Positions 1-5,321 of a stretch of 6,883 nt of DNA are shown here, in pieces; the stretch's first letter is position 1, and the number at the start of each line of letters is the position of its first letter. The stretch spans positions 1 through 6,883 of the forward strand of contig PUOB01000369.1 in assembly GCA_003551985.1 (NCBI GenBank). Direction: 5' to 3'. The position numbers were made by a program, and so were the translations under genes. This stretch comes from Desulfobacteraceae bacterium. Its GTDB lineage: Bacteria; Desulfobacterota; Desulfobacteria; Desulfobacterales; Desulfosalsimonadaceae. The notes under the pieces are model-generated. The model searched no databases. It saw nothing but the letters and a program-made list of their open reading frames with translations, and was not told where the DNA came from.

Positions 1-942
1 TCCCACGCGCCCTTTTGGCATACCGGGAGCAGTACCAGCGTAAAGTATTATCATATCATTGGGGCCGCGATGATCGCGGTTCTGTTCGGACTGTATCAAT
101 ACGGAATGCCGGCCCTGGCCGTGATCGCCCTGTCCGTCGGCAGCGCCATGATCTGGGAATCTATCTTTAACTACCTCGCAAAACGTCCCAACACCATTTA
201 TGACGGAAACGCCGCCCTGATAGGGCTTCTGTTCGCCATGCTGCTGCCTGCGGTAACGCCCTGGTGGGTGGTTATAACGGGAACATTCGTGGCGGTCATC
301 ATTGGCAAGCAAATATACGGTGGCCTCGGGGCCAATCCATTCAACCCGGTGATCGTTGCGTATGCCATGCTGCTGATCTCCTGGCCGGTCCACCTTGACT
401 ACAATGCCGCCCTGGTTGACTACGTTTTTCCATTCGAATCCTTCTATCCCATGGCGGCGGCCAAGTTTCAGGGTGCCGCTGGGGTTGAGAATTTCACCAT
501 CACGGGTTTGCTCCTGGGCCAGCAGGTCGGCGGCATCGGCACGGGATTCGGCATCGGGTTGATTATCGGCGGCATTTATCTGATCGCAAGAGGATTTATC
601 CGGTGGGAAATCACGGTTGCTTTTCTGGCGGGCATTTTTGTCACCGCCTACCTGTTCAACCTCAGCAACCCGGAACTTTACGCCAGCCCCGGTTTTCACC
701 TGTTCAGTGGCATGTCCCTGATCGGCGCCATATTCCTGGCAACGGAAGATTCATCATCACCCGTTAATTTTGTTCCGATGCTTATCTACGGCGCCCTTGG
801 CGGCTTCCTCACCGTGATGATCAGAAATATGGGGGTTCATGTTGACGGGGTGATTTTTGCGGTACTGATCATAAGCCTGGTCAATCCGATAGTCGATAAA
901 ATACGGCCCAAAGCCAAGAGAAGGGTTATGAACTATGCGTGA
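1..942 (+). CDS. rnfD: RnfD, membrane subunit of the Rnf complex (5' partial)
   Basis: This is an integral membrane subunit of the Rnf ferredoxin:NAD+ oxidoreductase, homologous to NqrB of Na+-NQR. The frame is open from base 1; the first ATG (70) is internal, because the residues before it (SHAPFWHTGSSTS) match the usual RnfD start region 'SSPHIRS..ST', so probably only about ten residues are missing. 313 residues are visible. Recognisable family blocks are PWWVVITGTFVAVIIGKQIYG, GGLGANPFNP, the HLFSG-LIGAIFLATED segment and GVHVDGVIFAVLIISLVNPIVD near the C-terminus. Most of the protein is hydrophobic helices. Family members usually carry a covalently bound FMN on the Thr of a D-G-x-(S/T)-x-A-T-P-L motif, placed between the NPFNP block and the G-rich helix; here that region reads ESFYPMAAAK (436-465), with no such Thr. 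The stop overlaps the rnfG start. The identification is secure; the loss of the flavin site is an observation from family knowledge. Confidence 0.95.
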   Translation, partial: SHAPFWHTGSSTSVKYYHIIGAAMIAVLFGLYQYGMPALAVIALSVGSAMIWESIFNYLAKRPNTIYDGNAALIGLLFAMLLPAVTPWWVVITGTFVAVIIGKQIYGGLGANPFNPVIVAYAMLLISWPVHLDYNAALVDYVFPFESFYPMAAAKFQGAAGVENFTITGLLLGQQVGGIGTGFGIGLIIGGIYLIARGFIRWEITVAFLAGIFVTAYLFNLSNPELYASPGFHLFSGMSLIGAIFLATEDSSSPVNFVPMLIYGALGGFLTVMIRNMGVHVDGVIFAVLIISLVNPIVDKIRPKAKRRVMNYA

Positions 943-1534
943 AATGATTAGAATGGTTGCCACTTTGACAATTCTGGCTGCGGTTGCCGGCGGATTGCTC
1001 GCTACGGTAAAAACAACGACCGCGGAGCGAATTGAGCAGGCGGTGCTTGAGTATGTTCAAGGGCCCGCTGTCATGTCAATCATGGAGAATGTCACCAATG
1101 ATCCCCTGGAAGATCGGTTCGCCATTGAAATTGACGCGGAAGAAAGGGATTTCTTTGTCGGCATGGTGGACGGCGTACCAAAACTGGTCGCTTTTGAAGG
1201 GAAGGCGTCCGGTTACGGCGGCGACCTTGGGGTGATGGTTGGGATCAATGTCGAGACCGGCGAGATCGTGGGCATCGGCCTTACGACCCACGCGGAAACA
1301 CCGGGGGTCGGTTCCCGCGCGGAAACGGACATCCGTTTTTTGCAATCTTTTGTCGGGCTGCCGGTCGTGGCCGCGGACAAGATCCGAATAGGGGAAGATG
1401 ACGGTGAGATCGCCAACATCGGCGGCGCCACGGTCACCGCCCGCGCCGTCTGCACGGCGGTTCGCCGGGTCGGCAATATGTATGAGAATTATGAGTCCGA
1501 AATTAAAACGAAGGTCGCGGACTTTTCCGGATAG
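935..1534 (+). CDS. rnfG: RnfG, FMN-binding-domain subunit of the Rnf complex
   Basis: This is the extracytoplasmic, membrane-anchored electron-transfer subunit, related to NqrC. It has 199 residues, with an N-terminal membrane helix at about residues 4-25 followed by the soluble FMN-binding fold. The family signature HAETPGVGSR is at residues 119-128. The covalent FMN site lies near residue 166, within NIGGATVTAR; the usual form is D-A-(I/L)-S-G-A-T-x-T-S. The acceptor Thr166 is kept, but the Asp of the motif is Ala160 and the Ser is Gly163. The chosen ATG overlaps the end of rnfD by 8 bp, has AGAAGGG nine bases upstream, and implies translational coupling. A second in-frame ATG at 944 is a less likely start. 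The function as RnfG is clear from fold motifs and position; whether it is flavinylated normally by ApbE is uncertain. Confidence 0.94.
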   Translation: MREMIRMVATLTILAAVAGGLLATVKTTTAERIEQAVLEYVQGPAVMSIMENVTNDPLEDRFAIEIDAEERDFFVGMVDGVPKLVAFEGKASGYGGDLGVMVGINVETGEIVGIGLTTHAETPGVGSRAETDIRFLQSFVGLPVVAADKIRIGEDDGEIANIGGATVTARAVCTAVRRVGNMYENYESEIKTKVADFSG

Positions 1535-1547
1535 GAGTTAACAGATC

Positions 1548-2141
1548 ATGGCTAAGACGATTGCACAGGAATTTAAAAAAGGCTTGTGGGATGAAATCCC
1601 CCCCTTTCGGCTGGTGCTCGGGTTGTGCCCGGTTCTCGCAGTCACGACGACTGCGGAAAACGGCGTGGGGATGGGGCTGGCCACTACATTCGTGCTGGTA
1701 TGCTCAAACATGCTGGTATCGCTCCTTCGCAACAACATTCCGCCCCGGGTCAGGGTTCCCTGCTTTATCATTATTATCGCCACCTTTGTCATCCTGGTGG
1801 AACTCTTGATGCAGGCTTTCGCATACGGGCTTTTCCTTGAACTCGGAATATTTATTCCCCTGATTGTTGTGAATTGCCTGGTTTTGGGGCGTTCGGAAGC
1901 CTTTGCATCCAAAAACAAATTTTTACCATCGCTTGCCGACGGTCTCGGCATGGGGATCGGTTTTACGATATCCCTGGGTATTCTCGGTGCGGTTCGGGAG
2001 TCCCTGGGTACCGGAATGATCTCTGGGATTCAGGTTTTCGGGCCTTCTTTCGAGCCGTTCGAGTTCATGGTCCAGGCACCCGGCGCCTTTGTTGCACTCG
2101 GGCTTTTGTTATGCCTGATGAATATCCTTGGTAAAAAATAG
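1548..2141 (+). CDS. rnfE: RnfE, membrane subunit of the Rnf complex
   Basis: This is an integral membrane subunit of 197 residues, the normal family length, homologous to NqrD and to RnfA. It is distinguished from RnfA by the N-terminal segment FRLVLGLCPVLAVTT, by LATTFVLVCSN, and by FGPSFEPFEFMVQAPGAF near the C-terminus. Cys27 (LGLCP) and Cys110 (VVNC) are the conserved pair that, with the equivalent pair in RnfA, is known to hold a [2Fe-2S] cluster inside the membrane at the RnfA/RnfE interface. AFASKNKFLPSLADGLGMG (about 125-143) is a family hallmark. AGGAG at 1533-1537 overlaps the rnfG stop and sits ten bases before the ATG. The 13-bp gap after rnfG indicates a single transcript. Confidence 0.97.
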   Translation: MAKTIAQEFKKGLWDEIPPFRLVLGLCPVLAVTTTAENGVGMGLATTFVLVCSNMLVSLLRNNIPPRVRVPCFIIIIATFVILVELLMQAFAYGLFLELGIFIPLIVVNCLVLGRSEAFASKNKFLPSLADGLGMGIGFTISLGILGAVRESLGTGMISGIQVFGPSFEPFEFMVQAPGAFVALGLLLCLMNILGKK

Positions 2142-2225
2142 ATTGTTTGGCGAATTTGTTAAAATCAATTCATTTGTTGCCGCAGCGGTAATTTCAATGG
2201 CCGCGAATAAAGCAGGAGACGAGCA

Positions 2226-2801
2226 ATGGGCGACTTCACAGTAGTGATCATAAGCAGCATATTTATCAACAATATCATCCTGGCCCAGTATCTGGGGGCA
2301 TGCCCGTTTGTGGGGACTTCCAAAAAAATGGAAACCGCCACCGGCATGGCCGGCGCCGTCATTTTTGTACTGACGCTGGCCGGAGTCATCACCTGGATCA
2401 TCAACACCTATTTCCTTGTTGCACTCGAAATCGAGTTTTTACGGACGATCGCGTTTATTATGGTGATTGCCTCGCTGGTTCAGTTTGTGGAGATGTTTCT
2501 CAAAAAAAGCATTCCTTCGCTTTACGCCGGTCTTGGTATTTTTCTGCCGTTGATAACAACCAATTGTGCGGTTATGGGGGTTTGCCTCCTCAACGTGCAG
2601 GATGAGCTGTCATTTATCATGGCCCTTGTTACATCCATTGCCTATGCGCTAGGGTTCGGGCTTGCGCTGATTCTCTTTGCGGGAGTGCGCGAGCGCGTCA
2701 ACCTGGGCCGGACGCCCGGGCCGCTCAAAGACACTTCCATCGGTCTTGTCACCGCCGGTATGCTGGCAATGGCCTTTATCGGGTTTCAGGGAATGGTTTA
2801 A
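2226..2801 (+). CDS. rnfA: RnfA, membrane subunit of the Rnf complex
   Basis: This is an integral membrane subunit of 191 residues, typical length, homologous to NqrE. It pairs with RnfE as an inverted-topology partner. The hallmarks are FINNIILAQYLGACPFVG (residues 13-30), Cys26 and Cys114 (LITTNCAVMG) for the shared intramembrane [2Fe-2S] centre, SIPSLYAGLGIFLPLITTN, and the C-terminal AFIGFQGM. AGGAGA at 2214-2219 precedes the ATG at good spacing. An 84-bp gap separates it from rnfE and a 101-bp gap from rnfB; both are larger than the other gaps in the operon. The first contains nothing I can name. No residue expected in the family is visibly missing. Confidence 0.97.
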   Translation: MGDFTVVIISSIFINNIILAQYLGACPFVGTSKKMETATGMAGAVIFVLTLAGVITWIINTYFLVALEIEFLRTIAFIMVIASLVQFVEMFLKKSIPSLYAGLGIFLPLITTNCAVMGVCLLNVQDELSFIMALVTSIAYALGFGLALILFAGVRERVNLGRTPGPLKDTSIGLVTAGMLAMAFIGFQGMV

Positions 2802-2902
2802 CCGGCTGTCAAGTGTTTTTCCGGCCATGGGTTTGAATTTGTGTCATTTTCGCTGAACACACGCAATAACTTACGGAAAATTTTTTATATAAGGGGTTAG
2901 AC
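2802..2902 (+). other. 101-bp rnfA-rnfB spacer
   Basis: No ORF or clear terminator is visible between rnfA and rnfB. The last 25 bases are very AT-rich (including TTTTTTATATAA) just before the rnfB ribosome binding site AAGGGG (2891-2896). A weak pair TGTGT/ACACA (about 2840-2861) could form a short hairpin. An internal promoter is possible, but I see no convincing -35/-10 pair. Confidence 0.4.
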
Positions 2903-4978
2903 GTGCTTGCATCGATTCTGTTTACACTCGGACTGGGGGGGGCTTGCGGTGCTGTCTTGAGTGTCGCGTCAAAAGTTTTTTATGTATACGAGGACCCGCG
3001 TATTGCTGAAGTGGAAAATCTTACAGCCGGTGCGAATTGCGGCGGCTGCGGATATCCCGGGTGCTCCGGGGCGGCTGAAGCCGTTGTTGCCGGAAAAGCG
3101 CCGCCCTCGGTTTGCATTCTTGTCGGTCCTGAAAATGTGGCCGCCATTGCCGAGATCGTCGGCGGCGAGGCCGGGACCGCCGAAGCCCGGAAGGCTTTCA
3201 ACGATTGCCTTGGCGGCGACCGGGCAACCGACCGTTTTATTTACCAAGGGGTCAATACGTGCAATGCGCTTGCATCCCTGTACGGCGGGAAAAGGGACTG
3301 CATGATCGGCTGCCTGGGGTACGGGGACTGTATCCGGGCCTGTCAGTTCAACGCGATTGATATGGCCCCGGAAGGGTATCCGGTCGTGGATCTTGAACGG
3401 TGCGTCGGATGCGGCGCCTGTGAGGCGGTCTGCCCCAAGACCATTATTGATGTGAGTCCCATGTCGGGCCGCCTGATGCACCTGAATACCGATGAGGACC
3501 CGCTTGCCCCCTGCCAGCAGACCTGTCCCGCGGAAATCGACATTCCCCGTTATATCGACCACATCCGAAAGGGAGAATACGAGGACGCCGTGAATACGAT
3601 TCGGGAGCGAAACCCGCTTCTGTTGACCTGCGGACGGGTTTGCCCGCATCCGTGCGAAGAAATGTGCCGCCGCGCCATTGAAGACGACCCCGTCTCCATC
3701 AACCAGTTAAAGCGCTTCGTTGCCGATATTGAAATGAACGCCGGCAAGCGTTACCCCATACCCTGCAATCCGGATACCGGCAAAAGCGTTGCCATTATCG
3801 GCGGCGGGCCGGCCGGTCTCACAGCGGCCTATTTTCTTCGCCGTATGGGACATCATCCCACCATATTCGAGGCAATGCCGGGCCTCGGCGGGATGCTTCG
3901 CTACGGCATTCCCGAATACCGGCTTCCCAAGAAGGTGTTGGATTGGGAGATTGACGGTATTTTGAACCTGGGCATCGATTACCGCGTCAATGCCGAAATG
4001 GGGTTTGATTTCGACCTGGCGTCCCTGATCGGCGGCGGATTCGACGCTGTTTTTTTCGGGGTAGGCGCCTGGAACGACTATAATCTCGGCATTCCCGGGG
4101 AAGACCTTGAAGGATGCTTCACCGGGATCAAGTTTCTTGCGCAGGTGGGGAAAAACGAAATCCCCGATATCGGCAACCGGGCCGCGGTTATCGGCGGGGG
4201 CAACACCGCCATAGATTGTGCCCGAACACTGGTTCGCATGGGTCTTGAAAAGGTTTATCTGGTCTACCGCCGAACCCGCAAGGAGATGCCCGCCAACGAG
4301 GTTGAAATTGTGGCCGCCGGCCACGAGGGGATCGAGTTTATTTTTCTTGCCGCCCCCAACAAGGTTCTGGAGGATGAAAACGGGCGGGTCAAGGGGCTCG
4401 AGTACCTCAAGATGGAGCTTGGGGAGCCGGATGCCAGCGGCAGACGACGGCCCGTGCCCGTTGAAGGCTCCGAGACCGTTTTGGACATCGACACGATTGT
4501 TACCGCGATCGGACAGAATCCGGATCTTTCCTTTAAAAAAGAAGGCACGCGCCTGGATGAACTCAAAATCACCCGCTGGAACACTTTTGATGTGAATCCG
4601 GAAACCTGCCAGACCAATATTCCTTATATTTTTGCGGCCGGCGATTCCCAGACCGGGCCGGCCACCGTGGTGGAGGCCATTGGCGGCGCCCGCCTGGCAG
4701 CCCGTTCAATGGATCAATTCCTGCGCGGCAAGCCCGTGGTGGGAGAGCCCAAGGCGCTTTTGGGCCAAAAAAAGATTGAAGAATCCCTTTTTGACAAGGT
4801 TGAGGGGGTTCAAAAAACCAAACGGGTTGAAATGCCCGAGCTGCCTGTGAAAGAAAGAATTACCAACTATGACGAAGTTGATCTGGTCATCAGCGAACCG
4901 GATGCACTGCGCGAAGCCAACCGCTGCCTTAATTGCTGCAGGCTGTGCTATGATCCGGATACGATTAAGTTGAATTAA
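2903..4978 (+). CDS. rnfB: RnfB fused to a GltD/NfnB-type FAD-NAD(P)H oxidoreductase
   Basis: This is the ferredoxin-facing iron-sulfur subunit of Rnf, 691 residues, against roughly 190-330 for ordinary RnfB. Domains in order: N-terminal membrane helix (about 3-22); the Fes domain with C46, C49, C54 and C71; a bacterial ferredoxin pair with C133/C137/C143/C147 and C167/C170/C173/C177; then a complete glutamate-synthase-small-subunit-like module. The latter has cysteines C204, C208, C243, C247, C251 and C255 (CGRVCPHPCEEMC), an FAD-binding GGGPAG at 300-305, GGMLRYGIPEYRLP at 329-342, an NAD(P)-binding GGGNTAID at 431-438 followed by YRRTRKEMPA (455-464, suggesting NADPH), and FAAGDSQTGPATVVEAI for the flavin. 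The tail ends in C675, C678, C679 and C682. The reading frame is continuous with no break between modules. The GTG start has AAGGGG six bases upstream and gives the expected RnfB anchor. It probably receives or passes electrons between a pyridine nucleotide, ferredoxin and the membrane complex; the direction is inferred only. Confidence 0.93.
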   Translation: MLASILFTLGLGGACGAVLSVASKVFYVYEDPRIAEVENLTAGANCGGCGYPGCSGAAEAVVAGKAPPSVCILVGPENVAAIAEIVGGEAGTAEARKAFNDCLGGDRATDRFIYQGVNTCNALASLYGGKRDCMIGCLGYGDCIRACQFNAIDMAPEGYPVVDLERCVGCGACEAVCPKTIIDVSPMSGRLMHLNTDEDPLAPCQQTCPAEIDIPRYIDHIRKGEYEDAVNTIRERNPLLLTCGRVCPHPCEEMCRRAIEDDPVSINQLKRFVADIEMNAGKRYPIPCNPDTGKSVAIIGGGPAGLTAAYFLRRMGHHPTIFEAMPGLGGMLRYGIPEYRLPKKVLDWEIDGILNLGIDYRVNAEMGFDFDLASLIGGGFDAVFFGVGAWNDYNLGIPGEDLEGCFTGIKFLAQVGKNEIPDIGNRAAVIGGGNTAIDCARTLVRMGLEKVYLVYRRTRKEMPANEVEIVAAGHEGIEFIFLAAPNKVLEDENGRVKGLEYLKMELGEPDASGRRRPVPVEGSETVLDIDTIVTAIGQNPDLSFKKEGTRLDELKITRWNTFDVNPETCQTNIPYIFAAGDSQTGPATVVEAIGGARLAARSMDQFLRGKPVVGEPKALLGQKKIEESLFDKVEGVQKTKRVEMPELPVKERITNYDEVDLVISEPDALREANRCLNCCRLCYDPDTIKLN

Positions 4979-4990
4979 GGTGAATTAAGT
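4971..4990. repeat. Tandem 10-bp direct repeat across the rnfB stop
   Basis: TGAATTAAGG and TGAATTAAGT lie back to back. The first copy contains the rnfB stop codon (4976-4978), and a weaker third copy (ACGATTAAGT, 4961-4970) precedes them inside the gene. The array runs directly into the heptamer inverted repeat. Confidence 0.7.
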
Positions 4991-5064
4991 TGTAGGTTGT
5001 AAGTTGTGATAGTCTCGTAAAAAGTCGGTTACAACCTACAACCTACAACCTACAACTTACAACC
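4989..5064. repeat. Inverted repeat built from tandem heptamers (GTTGTAG / ACAACCT)
   Basis: The left arm 4989-5009 reads GTTGTAG, GTTGTAA, GTTGTGA. The right arm 5031-5064 reads ACAACCT three times, then ACAACTT and ACAACC. The left arm pairs perfectly over 13 bp with 5052-5064, and 18 of 19 positions with 5031-5049 or 5038-5056, so the hairpin can form in several registers offset by seven bases. The loop contains the word CTCGTAAAAAGTCG. It lies immediately after the rnf operon and could act as a transcript-end structure, though there is no T run directly after it. It resembles a small dispersed intergenic repeat; family membership cannot be judged from one copy. Confidence 0.8.
5014..5027 (+). 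repeat. 14-bp word CTCGTAAAAAGTCG, copy 1
   Basis: This lies in the loop between the two heptamer arms. Its exact reverse complement recurs at 6523-6536 in the next intergenic region, which suggests a dispersed intergenic element. Confidence 0.65.
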
Positions 5065-5098
5065 GCCCCCCCTACCTTCCTCCTGTATGTCAAGACCC

Positions 5099-5120
5099 CT
5101 CATTTTTGAGTGTTTTTTTT
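5099..5120 (+). terminator. Weak terminator-like hairpin with T8
   Basis: CTCA (5099-5102) and TGAG (5107-5110) flank a TTTT loop, with eight T at 5113-5120. The stem is only 4 bp, so this is a weak candidate for the end of the rnf transcript. Confidence 0.3.
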
Positions 5121-5153
5121 AAGAATGCCGTATTTAAGACCATTTCCATAGAT

Positions 5154-5183
5154 TTATCAATACTCCCTTCCGCAGATTAAAAT
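5154..5183 (+). promoter_or_regulatory. Possible sigma-70-type promoter for the rpoH-like gene
   Basis: TTATCA (5154-5159) and TAAAAT (5178-5183) are separated by 18 bp, matching 4/6 and 5/6 of the -35 and -10 consensus. Transcription would start near 5190 and give a leader of about 130 nt. The region is AT-rich, so chance matches are likely. Confidence 0.3.
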
Positions 5184-5206
5184 ACAGTCTATTACGTATA
5201 TCCATG

Positions 5207-5242
5207 GCCGGTTTGTTCGTTTAATAATCAAACTAAACCGGC
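5207..5242 (+). promoter_or_regulatory. Leader stem-loop 1 upstream of the sigma factor
   Basis: GCCGGTTT (5207-5214) is perfectly complementary to AAACCGGC (5235-5242). An inner GTTT/AAAC pair (5219-5222/5230-5233) closes a 7-nt loop, with an asymmetric bulge between. It could be an RNA structure in the leader or a palindromic protein-binding site. Confidence 0.55.
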
Positions 5243-5257
5243 AAATACTATGGTTTT

Positions 5258-5290
5258 CCATTGCCGGGATATCAATGGGCTGTTTTTTTT
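5258..5290 (+). terminator. Attenuator-like hairpin with T8 in the sigma factor leader
   Basis: CCATTG (5258-5263) pairs with CAATGG (5273-5278) around a 9-nt loop, and eight T follow at 5283-5290. It lies only 31 bases before the gene start, so if active it would act as an attenuator. A competing small hairpin ATGG/CCAT (5250-5253/5258-5261) uses the same left arm. The stem is short, so function is uncertain. Confidence 0.35.
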
Positions 5291-5293
5291 CGA

Positions 5294-5319
5294 TCACTTT
5301 CCATCTTCCAGGGAGGCGA
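5294..5319 (+). promoter_or_regulatory. Imperfect helix covering the Shine-Dalgarno (RNA-thermometer-like)
   Basis: CTTTCC (5297-5302) pairs with the ribosome binding site GGGAGG (5311-5316) through four Watson-Crick and two G-U pairs, with an 8-nt loop. Below one A-C mismatch, T5294-A5319 and C5295-G5318 continue the helix. A weak, wobble-rich stem with a U run opposite the Shine-Dalgarno is the general form of fourU/ROSE-type thermosensors, and the gene is a heat-shock-family sigma factor. The thermosensing role is inference. Confidence 0.4.
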
Positions 5320-5321
5320 AC

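Noticed and set aside
706..717. SGMS in RnfD as a flavinylation site (resembling SGAT)
   Set aside because: In known RnfD proteins this HL-SGAT-LGAFF segment is a separate conserved block; the acceptor Thr lies earlier, in the D-G-x-S-x-A-T-P-L motif.
70..942. rnfD starting at the ATG at 70
   Set aside because: The frame is open to base 1 and the upstream residues match the usual RnfD N-terminus, so this ATG is internal.
2969..3649. A 226-codon minus-strand frame opposite rnfB
   Set aside because: It lies within the conserved cysteine-rich coding part of rnfB and shows no independent domain; it is a shadow frame.
4971..5064. A CRISPR array suggested by the repeated heptamers
   Set aside because: The units are contiguous 7-mers without spacers; this is a simple tandem/inverted repeat.
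5251..5265. A sigma-54 (-24/-12) promoter TGG...TTGC
   Set aside because: The spacing between the GG and GC elements is one base short and the surrounding consensus is poor.
5250..5321. An upstream ATG start (5250) for the sigma factor
   Set aside because: It lacks a good ribosome binding site, would translate through the hairpin and T8 region, and adds residues unlike the family; 5322 has GGGAGG at proper spacing.
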